Shown one piece after another: positions 1 to 6,037 of a stretch of DNA of 6,480 nt. The first letter of the stretch is position 1, and each line of letters starts with the position of its first letter. The notes under the pieces are model-generated. The model searched no databases. It saw only the letters and a list, made by a program, of their open reading frames with translations, and was not told the origin of the DNA. Made by a program: the position numbers and the translations under genes. This DNA is from an uncultured Pelagibacteraceae bacterium (GTDB lineage: Bacteria > Pseudomonadota > Alphaproteobacteria > Pelagibacterales > Pelagibacteraceae): positions 1-6,480 of the forward strand of contig CACDNJ010000023.1 in the NCBI GenBank assembly GCA_902554135.1. The letters run 5' to 3'.

Positions 1-229
1 AATTTTTTTCAATAAATTTAACAAATTTTAAATGCTCTGACGTTGGTGTAGAAATTATAAAGTAATCTGGGTTATATTTTTTTATATCTTCCATTTTATT
101 AATTGTTTTGAAATGTAATTTTCTTTTAGAAAAAATTTTTAAATTAACAATATTAAGTTCTCTACTTAAGATATTTGCATGCCTTTCCCCGGCTGAGCCA
201 TATCCAATAACTAAAGCTTTTAAATCCAT
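1..229 (-). CDS. Gfo/Idh/MocA-family oxidoreductase, N-terminal fragment (cut by left edge)
   Basis: Only the first 76 codons are visible; the rest lies beyond the left edge. Reading from ATG at 229-227, the protein opens with MDLKALVIGYGSAGERHANIL. This is a beta strand followed by a GxGxxG dinucleotide-binding turn (G9, G11, G14) and the RH pair typical of Gfo/Idh/MocA dehydrogenases. A later strand, YFIISTPTSEH (about residues 57-67), matches the usual second half of this Rossmann fold, where the conserved TP and H lie near the cofactor. Family members oxidise or reduce sugars or sugar nucleotides with NAD(P); the substrate cannot be told from this part. The start is 4 bases after the sulfotransferase stop (TAG, 236-234), so it is very probably co-transcribed. 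It is a different protein from the oxidoreductase at 4333-5262. The fold is well supported, the specific role is not. Confidence 0.85.
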   Translation of the reverse strand, partial: MDLKALVIGYGSAGERHANILSRELNIVNLKIFSKRKLHFKTINKMEDIKKYNPDYFIISTPTSEHLKFVKFIEKN

Positions 230-233
230 TTTG

Positions 234-1196
234 CTATTTTCTTAAATTATAAATATTATTTTGGTATCTTTTTTCATATCTACAAATTTTTAAATAAATT
301 TTAGATGAAACTTGAGATTTAATGTATAATTTTTTTTCTAAATATTTTTTATAATCATATTTTTTTGGGCAATTTTCCCTTTTCAATATTTTTTTGGTTC
401 TTCTAGTTTTTTTTGTATTTAAAAATTTACATATATTAGCTAAGTTTTTATGTGTGTTTTGTATAAAATCTTCATATGATAAAGTTAAGATGTTCTTGTT
501 TCTTTTTACTTTTCTGTGATTTCTAATTGATTGTTCAATAATATCCAGAACTATATCAGTGCATTTTTCTAGGGAATTTTTTCTTTGCCAAGCTTTTTCT
601 TTTCCAACGACATACCAAGGATATAATTTTTTGTTATATGAAATTAAAAGTCCTGCTGGCTGTAAATCACTTTGAAATCTGTGACCCCACCCCCTTTTAT
701 ACCAAGAATATATTGTATCGAAAGGATTTCTGTAGATCTGTATTATTTTATAATTAAATTTAAATTTTTTAAAATGATTATAATGAACCATAACATCATG
801 AGACATTAAGGGAAAATAATTTTTCGATTTTAAAATTTTTTTTATCGCCGTTGAACCTTCAGGATTTTTAAACCTGTTTTCATACATTTTTTTTCCCTGA
901 AAATTTCTCGAGTTAGTTACATCACCCGGTCTAAAATTTTGTTTTCTTGCAATTAATTTATTATAACTCATTTCATTTAAAGTTTGAATTATGTAAGAGT
1001 TAGCAAAATCAAAACTGACTTTTTTAAGGTGTAAAGCAGCTAAAATATACTCTATGAACTCGACATATTCTACTTGTTCAAATTTTTTGAGTGATGGAAT
1101 TATTTTTGATAGCATCATTTTTCCAGTTCTACTAATGCCATCAATTAAAAGATATTTTTGAGCTAAAATTTTTTGATGTGAAACTTTCATTTTCAT
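234..1196 (-). CDS. Sulfotransferase-like protein (P-loop, PAPS-dependent family)
   Basis: A 320-residue protein with the two PAPS-binding elements of sulfotransferases. The 5'-phosphosulfate loop is at residues 17-30 (LLIDGISRTGKMML). The 3'-phosphate-binding segment is at about 152-164 (IQIYRNPFDTIYS), with the RNP-x-D and following Ser expected for this family. A later LSYEDF (239-244) followed by a helix ending in CKFLN matches the usual C-terminal half. Such enzymes move sulfate from PAPS to a hydroxyl or amine; within a polysaccharide locus a sugar residue of the surface glycan is the likely acceptor (inference). No signal peptide or membrane segment is seen, so it should be cytoplasmic. 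The loop has SRTGKMM where many members have RSGTT. The upstream stop TAA (1199-1197) is immediately followed by this ATG, with a second in-frame ATG at codon 3, so the start is uncertain by two codons. The C-terminus from about 263 is very Lys/Tyr-rich. Confidence 0.8.
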   Translation of the reverse strand: MKMKVSHQKILAQKYLLIDGISRTGKMMLSKIIPSLKKFEQVEYVEFIEYILAALHLKKVSFDFANSYIIQTLNEMSYNKLIARKQNFRPGDVTNSRNFQGKKMYENRFKNPEGSTAIKKILKSKNYFPLMSHDVMVHYNHFKKFKFNYKIIQIYRNPFDTIYSWYKRGWGHRFQSDLQPAGLLISYNKKLYPWYVVGKEKAWQRKNSLEKCTDIVLDIIEQSIRNHRKVKRNKNILTLSYEDFIQNTHKNLANICKFLNTKKTRRTKKILKRENCPKKYDYKKYLEKKLYIKSQVSSKIYLKICRYEKRYQNNIYNLRK

Positions 1197-2276
1197 TTAC
1201 GCTGTTAAAGAAATTTTTTTTAACATATTTAAAAATATTTTGTTTTTATAATCATATTTAAAGCTAATTTGCGATTTGTTTAAAATTTTCTTCCATTTTT
1301 TGTTTTTAATTTTTAATAAGAAATCAATTTTTTTAAAAATTTCTTTTTTATTTTTTGAATATGTAAAAAAAATTTTAGTTTTTTTATTCATATATGGACT
1401 TTTCCACTTTTTCCTATATTTTGCCTTGATAAATAATCCTAAAACTCTTTTTTTTGTTGATAAAATTTCAGCTCCTAAGTTAGATGAAAGAAAAATAGTT
1501 AATTTTGATTTTGCGGCAAGTAAGTATCCTGGTTCTTTTACAATATCAATTAAAGGAGCATTTTTTTTAATAAAATTTTTTTCTTCTTCATAATTAATAT
1601 TTTTTTTTTCTTTTCTTATGGAATTTAATGCTACACAAATTTTTACACCTTTTTGTTTTGCATAATCATTTAAAATTAGTAAAATTTTTTTTTGACATAA
1701 AGTTTGTATTTTCATCTTATGACTTCTAAACTCAGACACAAACATTATGTCATATTTGTGGGACTCATTAGTATATTTGTATTCATTATTTTTTAAAGAA
1801 CCTGCAAGAATGAAGTTTGAATTAACATATTTTCTATATAAATTTTTCGAGTATTCATCAAAAACGAAAAAAAAATCACAAGATTTATTTTTAACACATT
1901 TTATTTGAGATATTTGTGTTTCATAATCTAATAGTGAGTTGTGTTGATAGACTAAAATTTTTGTTTTTGGATTGATTTTTTTAATTTTGAAAATTCTGTG
2001 ATCAATTTCATGACTTATAGCTATTTTGGGGTTTAGTTTATTAATTAAGTTTTTAAAGTAAATGTCATATAGTCGATTGTTATTGTTACTAAATACTTTA
2101 TTTATTAAAGATTTTAATAATATAAAAAAGTAAATATTTTCTCTATTCAGAGTAAAGGAATTATTAATATTTTTTTTAAAACAAATAAAACCATCGTCTA
2201 GAAAAATTATCTTTTTTGGTCTTATTGGCTTAAAGATTGTTTTTTTAGAAAAAAAAGTTTTTATTAAATAAAGCAT
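1197..2276 (-). CDS. Surface carbohydrate biosynthesis protein, GT-B-like
   Basis: A 359-residue protein, extremely rich in Lys, Ile, Asn and Phe. Its layout resembles the surface carbohydrate biosynthesis family known from Leptospira LPS loci (TIGR04396-like) and, more distantly, GT-B transferases. An N-terminal strand IIFLDDG is at 23-29. KTKILVYQHNS (105-114) ends the first half, followed by CDFFFVFDEYSKNLYRKY (133-150) and a VNSNFILAGSLKNN turn (151-164). The second half has YDIMFVSEFR (175-184), VKICVALNS (211-219) and a C-terminal nucleotide-binding-like stretch, AAKSKLTIFLSSNLGAEIL (254-272), with the small-residue/E pattern (SSNLGAE) seen in such folds. The role is probably transfer or processing of an activated sugar in glycan assembly; donor and acceptor are unknown. 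There is no membrane segment. The start ATG (2276-2274) lies 25 bases after the amidotransferase stop, the widest gap in the window, and no clear Shine-Dalgarno sequence is visible. The family assignment is from remembered pattern, not a search. Confidence 0.6.
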   Translation of the reverse strand: MLYLIKTFFSKKTIFKPIRPKKIIFLDDGFICFKKNINNSFTLNRENIYFFILLKSLINKVFSNNNNRLYDIYFKNLINKLNPKIAISHEIDHRIFKIKKINPKTKILVYQHNSLLDYETQISQIKCVKNKSCDFFFVFDEYSKNLYRKYVNSNFILAGSLKNNEYKYTNESHKYDIMFVSEFRSHKMKIQTLCQKKILLILNDYAKQKGVKICVALNSIRKEKKNINYEEEKNFIKKNAPLIDIVKEPGYLLAAKSKLTIFLSSNLGAEILSTKKRVLGLFIKAKYRKKWKSPYMNKKTKIFFTYSKNKKEIFKKIDFLLKIKNKKWKKILNKSQISFKYDYKNKIFLNMLKKISLTA

Positions 2277-2301
2277 TTAACAACTAAATTACGATATAAT
2301 T

Positions 2302-3507
2302 TTATTTTATTGGATATTTGAGTTTCCAACTGTTTCCCTCAAATTTCCATAAATCTTTAGATCTCCAAGAGTCTGCCACTTGCCAAAAATGTGTTTCTGT
2401 TATGTCTAAATAATTTAAGAAATCTTTGAAATATTTTTTTGGAAACTCGCCCTCATATTTTTCGATTAATTTTAACGCTTCAACTCTGGTCAAGTGACCA
2501 GCTCTTATTTCGTGGGCCGTATCTTCAGTGCATCTGCCTAAACCAAATTTTATATATCTCATGTAGTAATGCATTCCATCCATTTTATCATCTAAACTTG
2601 CATACTTGGAGTATGTGCCTTCTGTTCTTTCTGGATTTGGAGAGAATCCAGTCTTTTCGGTAGCATAATAAAAATTCTCCTGAGGATTCCATTTTTTAAA
2701 ATAAGAATAAAAATATTCTCCTTTTATACCTACCTCCTCAAGCTCATGATTACTTGGCATTTCGTAAAAACTCAGATCAGATTTTTTTATATCATCATTG
2801 CTTAAATAATCTTTATTTTTGACACCAAATTCTATTAACTCTTTAAAAGTTACACCTTTAAAGTATTGATTCTTAAATTCACTTACTGGTCTAAAGGGTC
2901 TATCTTTTTTTCTTGCAGCATCTGCCCCTGCATATTCTAACCCTCCATTCTCACCATAAAAAACTAGTTTAATTTTGAATTTTTTGGCAATTTTAAAAGG
3001 ACATGCTTGCTGGCCAAGAACAAAAGTGTGAAAAGCATCACCCAATTCTTCAAAACATAGCCTAGATAGTTTTCTTTGTATAACGCCATCTGGTGTACAT
3101 AAAATGTTTGTAAAACCCGCTTTTATTGCAGACTTAAAATTTATCCAGCCAATGTCAGTATACTCTAAAGGTGACCAAGTTACTGTAAGCGGATTCATAT
3201 TGTATTTGTACTTGAGCTGATGTGCTACATATATAGAGTCTTTTCCTCCACTGCTTGGCACTAAAACATCCCAACTTCCATCATTTTTTCGATGTTGATT
3301 TAATAGTTCTTGTAATTCTCGCTCTCTCTCTTTCCAGTCGATTTTTTCTTTGTTTGCATTATTGATACAACCGCTACATATTCCTTGATCATTAAATATA
3401 ATTTTAGGCCTCTGATTAGACATTGTACAAGATTTGCACCAAATAACTTTTTGTGGAAGTTTTGTTACCTGTTTTTCTAAATTAGATCTCTTAAATATTT
3501 TTGTCAT
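2302..3507 (-). CDS. N-acetyl sugar amidotransferase (WbuX/WbpG/PseA family)
   Basis: A 401-residue, apparently full-length PP-loop ATP pyrophosphatase. The N-terminus carries two CxxC pairs (C24/C27 in WCKSC, C44/C47 in GICSGC), a zinc-ribbon-like arrangement. The ATP loop follows at 85-91 (SSGGKDS). Further family-like segments are LVFYGENGGLEYAG (181-194), a Cys in QQACPF (169) and DGMHYYMRYIKFGLGRCTED (310-329). The family activates an N-acetyl group on a nucleotide sugar or nonulosonic acid with ATP and substitutes ammonia to give an acetamidino group; named relatives are P. aeruginosa WbpG, E. coli WbuX and C. jejuni PseA. Ammonia comes from HisH/HisF-like partners, both encoded just upstream. 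The ATG at 3507 lies inside the end of the adjacent HisF-like gene (17-base overlap), which implies coupled translation. A purine-rich AAAAGAA lies shortly before it. By eye this gene is less A/T-extreme than its downstream neighbours. The exact substrate is not readable from sequence. Confidence 0.93.
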   Translation of the reverse strand: MTKIFKRSNLEKQVTKLPQKVIWCKSCTMSNQRPKIIFNDQGICSGCINNANKEKIDWKERERELQELLNQHRKNDGSWDVLVPSSGGKDSIYVAHQLKYKYNMNPLTVTWSPLEYTDIGWINFKSAIKAGFTNILCTPDGVIQRKLSRLCFEELGDAFHTFVLGQQACPFKIAKKFKIKLVFYGENGGLEYAGADAARKKDRPFRPVSEFKNQYFKGVTFKELIEFGVKNKDYLSNDDIKKSDLSFYEMPSNHELEEVGIKGEYFYSYFKKWNPQENFYYATEKTGFSPNPERTEGTYSKYASLDDKMDGMHYYMRYIKFGLGRCTEDTAHEIRAGHLTRVEALKLIEKYEGEFPKKYFKDFLNYLDITETHFWQVADSWRSKDLWKFEGNSWKLKYPIK

Positions 3508-4333
3508 TGAATTCTTTTATATTTTTTTTTAAATCAATTATCGAAAATGAACTTTCGTCATGTTGGTCTCTTTTTCCTTTTATATAATCTTGATTTCCTT
3601 CTGAATGAGATGAAAAAGATTTTTTTTTAAGATAATGATAATGAAAACAACTTGCTATAGCTACTCCACTTAATGGAATTTTTTTTTCTAAAATACTTAT
3701 TATATCACCTTTGGATCCAACACCACCGGCTGCAACAATTGGTATATTGGACACCTCTATTACTCTTTGAATTAATTCTTCATTCATTCCTTGTCTCAAT
3801 CCTTCGTTTTTAATTGAAGTTATTATTATTTCCCCAGCCCCTGCTTCTTCTGCCTCTCTCACCCAATCGATCACTTTTTTTCCACTAAAGTTTCTGCCCG
3901 AATCTGTGTAGGCATAATATTCATTTTCTTTTTTTTGGGTTTCAATTGAAATTGAAATAGTTGAGCTACCAAAAATATTTGATGCCTCCGATATAAGTTT
4001 TGGATTTTTTATTGCAGCACTATTTATAGAAACCTTATCTGCACCATTGTATAAAGATCTTCTTATATCATCTATATTTTTAATTCCACCTCCAACTGTA
4101 AGAGGTATAAAAATTTTCTTTGCCAATCTGTTTATTAGCTCTATCAAAGTATTTTGTCCGTATAAGCTTGCAACTACATCTACTAAATACATTTCATCTG
4201 CACCAGAAATAAAATATTCCTCAGCAAAATCTTCTGGTTTTCCAAGAACTCTTAGACCTTCTAAATTTATACCTTTGACTAAAGAATTGCCTTTAATATC
4301 AAGCTTTGGAATTATTCTTAAATTTGGATACAT
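3491..4333 (-). CDS. HisF-like cyclase/ammonia-relay subunit (surface-glycan paralogue, canonical-like)
   Basis: A 280-residue (beta/alpha)8 barrel close to HisF: LRIIPKLDIKG (5-15), GADEMYLVDVVAS (44-56), IPLTVGGGI (76-84), GADKVSINSAAIKNP (97-111) and GAGEIIITSI (165-174). D12 aligns with the first catalytic Asp of HisF (D11 in T. maritima). The second (D130) appears to be Glu: SISIETQK, E131. The usual IDRDGT loop reads IKNEGL. These changes and the neighbourhood suggest it is not the histidine-pathway enzyme but a WbuZ-type barrel relaying ammonia to the adjacent amidotransferase. After FHYHYL (230-235) there is an extra hydrophilic stretch (about 237-262) before the last helix, which makes it longer than the usual roughly 250-255 residues. 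The ATG at 4333 overlaps the upstream stop as TGATG and is preferred; a TTG one codon upstream (4336) is the alternative. It overlaps the amidotransferase start by 17 bases. Confidence 0.88.
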   Translation of the reverse strand: MYPNLRIIPKLDIKGNSLVKGINLEGLRVLGKPEDFAEEYFISGADEMYLVDVVASLYGQNTLIELINRLAKKIFIPLTVGGGIKNIDDIRRSLYNGADKVSINSAAIKNPKLISEASNIFGSSTISISIETQKKENEYYAYTDSGRNFSGKKVIDWVREAEEAGAGEIIITSIKNEGLRQGMNEELIQRVIEVSNIPIVAAGGVGSKGDIISILEKKIPLSGVAIASCFHYHYLKKKSFSSHSEGNQDYIKGKRDQHDESSFSIIDLKKNIKEFNDKNI

Positions 4334-5262
4334 CAAGTTATTGGAAAAATCTCTTTTTTAATTTTTGAGTCAAAAGTTTTTTTTAATAAACTTATGATTA
4401 AAATATGTAAATATGAGGATTCATTAAATGGCGTTAAATTACATTTTCTTGAATTAAAAATCTTATCAGCAATTTTATTTGTTAGATTACTTTGAAAGGG
4501 AATTTTAAATTTTAATTTTTTATTTTTCTCAAAACAGATTTGTTTTTTTTCATCAATTAAATAATTTTGATTATGATTGAATATTCTTATTTTTACTTTG
4601 TCATCCTTAATTCTATTATCATAAAAGCTTATAAAATTTTTATTTTCATTTAAAAAATTTAGACTGCCTGAGATTTCATAATATCCTTCTCTTTTCGATT
4701 TATAAATTTTTTTATCAAGATTGATTAGATTTGGATATAACTTTTTTGAATTTGTTAAAAACTGAAATAAATCTAAATAGTGAATAATATTTGATGCCAT
4801 GTTCCATCTTGAGCCTTTGACTTCCATATTAATTTTTTTATCATTAATTTTTCTTTTTAAATTCTGATAACTTTCGTAAATTCGCATAGGAGTATTTACC
4901 CAAATTTTTTTTTTTAGTTTTAAAATTTCTTTAAAATGTTTTTCTTGTAAAAAAACAAATTTTTCTAAAATAATAAAACTCACATTATTTAATTTGAGGA
5001 TTTTTTTTAAAAGTAAATATCTGGACTTACTATCAGTTGAAAGTATTAATAAATCAATTTTTTTTTTTATTTTTTTTACAGTATTAAACTCCTGACAAAC
5101 TTTAAAAGTATTATTAAAATTTAATTTTTTTTTTAGACTGTTAATTTTTTTTTTAGATTTGTCGATTAGTATTAAATTAATTTTGTATCTTGACTTAGAT
5201 AATCCTTGAGCATGGCGCAAACCCATATTCCCGCAACCACATATAATTACATTTTTTTTCAT
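4333..5262 (-). CDS. Gfo/Idh/MocA-family oxidoreductase
   Basis: A 309-residue protein with an N-terminal Rossmann fold: NVIICGCGNMGLRHAQGL (4-21), with the GxGxxG turn at G9/G11/G14. This is followed by LLILSTDSKSR (71-81) and the family EK pair (ILEKF, E100-K101), where K is normally the substrate-contacting lysine of the EKP motif. The second domain has NIIHYLDLFQFL (158-169), with H161 and D164 at the place of the usual catalytic His/Asp. The C-terminal NESSYLHILIISLLK (280-294) fits the closing helix. It is probably an NAD(P)-dependent redox step on a nucleotide sugar; substrate unknown. The domain after residue 170 is poorly conserved and very Lys/Asn/Ile-rich. The start is 4 bases after the preceding stop (TGA, 5269-5267), and the end overlaps the next start as TGATG. 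The gene contains two runs of 11 A on the coding strand. Its place between two HisF-like genes suggests it serves the same sugar pathway. Confidence 0.83.
   Translation of the reverse strand: MKKNVIICGCGNMGLRHAQGLSKSRYKINLILIDKSKKKINSLKKKLNFNNTFKVCQEFNTVKKIKKKIDLLILSTDSKSRYLLLKKILKLNNVSFIILEKFVFLQEKHFKEILKLKKKIWVNTPMRIYESYQNLKRKINDKKINMEVKGSRWNMASNIIHYLDLFQFLTNSKKLYPNLINLDKKIYKSKREGYYEISGSLNFLNENKNFISFYDNRIKDDKVKIRIFNHNQNYLIDEKKQICFEKNKKLKFKIPFQSNLTNKIADKIFNSRKCNLTPFNESSYLHILIISLLKKTFDSKIKKEIFPIT
4905..4915. repeat. Homopolymer run T11 (A11 on the coding strand)
   Basis: An 11-base run inside the oxidoreductase gene at 4333-5262, encoding part of LKLKKKIW (about residues 114-121). Eleven As in frame could permit polymerase slippage. 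In such an AT-rich gene it may also be chance lysine coding. Confidence 0.6.
5058..5068. repeat. Homopolymer run T11 (A11 on the coding strand)
   Basis: A second 11-base run in the same oxidoreductase gene, followed within two bases by a run of 8 T (5070-5077). On the coding strand it encodes the KKIKKKID segment (about residues 63-70). It is a possible slippage site, but chance is likely given the base composition. Confidence 0.6.
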
Positions 5263-5266
5263 TACT

Positions 5267-6037
5267 TCAGATCCATTCAGATAAAGAGTAGCCTTTTCGC
5301 AAAATCATCTGTCTTGCTTCCTGTAAACCATTTCCAACGAAATTTAATAAGTTTGCAGTTGCTACAGCATCTATTTTTTTATTTTTCAGTGCAGACAACA
5401 AATGTTTGTAATTACCCGCACCTCCAGAAAATATTATTGGTTTTTGAAAGTTTGATGGTAAGAATTTTAATATTTCTGTATCAAATCCATTTCCTGTTCC
5501 GTCTTTATCTATTGAATTAAGAAGTACTTCGCCAATTGGAAGGTTGCTAAGTTTCTTAAACAGATTGCTTGGATTAATATCTATATCCTGCGATCCATTT
5601 AAAATTAAGACTTTGATTTGATCTAAATGTTTTTTAAAATCAACTGATCCAACAATACACTGTTCACCAAAAGTTTGTGCAACAGCATGGATTAATTTTT
5701 CATCACTAAATAATTTAGAATTCATTACAAGTTTATCTGCTCCGGAGTCTATGTATTTTTTAGCTTTATCCAGATGGTCAATTTTTCCACCTACTGAAAT
5801 AGGAATAAAACAGTTTTTAGTTAATGATTTGATAACTGAACAAAATTTATCTAAATTTTGTTTATTTCTAGAAACATCTAACAATATAATTTCATCTACT
5901 GATTTTACCATTAAAGAAAAGTTATAATTTGCTTCAAGCCATTTTAAATTTCCAATCTTTTGTAACCTGAAATTTCTACTTAAAAAAAAATTTGTTCCCT
6001 GGTGTAATAACGTAAATATTATTCTTTTTTTTAACAT
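5267..6037 (-). CDS. HisF-like acetamidino-modification protein (AglZ/HisF2/WbuZ type)
   Basis: A 256-residue barrel of the normal HisF length but divergent at the N-terminus: KRIIFTLLHQG (4-14), then SRNFRLQKIGNLKWL (20-34). HisF has PCLDVKDG at the first of these places, so the first catalytic Asp is replaced by L11. Barrel features remain: VDEIILLDVSR (47-57), FIPISVGGKI (77-86), GADKLVMNSKLF (99-110), IVGSVDFKK (128-136, with D133 at the place of the second Asp), EVLLNSIDKDGTGNGFD (170-186) and IIFSGGAG (201-208, a phosphate-binding-like turn). Loss of the first Asp argues against imidazole glycerol phosphate cyclisation and for a structural or ammonia-channelling role in sugar amidation, as proposed for WbuZ/HisF2. 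Its ATG shares one base with the HisH stop (TAATG, 6039-6035), the expected coupling of a HisH/HisF pair. The C-terminus, GYSLSEWI, lacks the usual final charged tail of HisF. Confidence 0.88.
   Translation of the reverse strand: MLKKRIIFTLLHQGTNFFLSRNFRLQKIGNLKWLEANYNFSLMVKSVDEIILLDVSRNKQNLDKFCSVIKSLTKNCFIPISVGGKIDHLDKAKKYIDSGADKLVMNSKLFSDEKLIHAVAQTFGEQCIVGSVDFKKHLDQIKVLILNGSQDIDINPSNLFKKLSNLPIGEVLLNSIDKDGTGNGFDTEILKFLPSNFQKPIIFSGGAGNYKHLLSALKNKKIDAVATANLLNFVGNGLQEARQMILRKGYSLSEWI

Noticed and set aside
1276..1593. Open plus-strand frame opposite the GT-B-like gene
   Set aside because: It is an antisense shadow with a Phe-rich, low-complexity product mirroring the Lys-rich minus-strand gene. 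It has no family-like motif and lies fully inside a better-supported gene.
1597..1612. T-rich run as a possible terminator
   Set aside because: It lies inside a coding gene, has no preceding GC-rich hairpin, and similar T runs occur throughout the window as lysine codons on the other strand.
2277..2301. Possible promoter or terminator in the widest intergenic gap
   Set aside because: There are only 25 bases of AT-rich sequence with no inverted repeat and no room for a recognisable promoter; a TATAAT-like string is expected by chance in this composition.
2439..2663. Short plus-strand frame opposite the amidotransferase gene
   Set aside because: It lies inside a strongly supported gene on the other strand and has no motif of its own.
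4047..4361. Plus-strand frame opposite the canonical-like HisF gene
   Set aside because: It lies antisense to conserved barrel motifs and shows no recognisable domain of its own. The minus-strand reading is clearly the real one.
5206..5520. Plus-strand frame across the oxidoreductase and HisF2 junction
   Set aside because: It spans two real minus-strand genes and has no motif; the open frame is explained by the low stop density in the complement of these genes.
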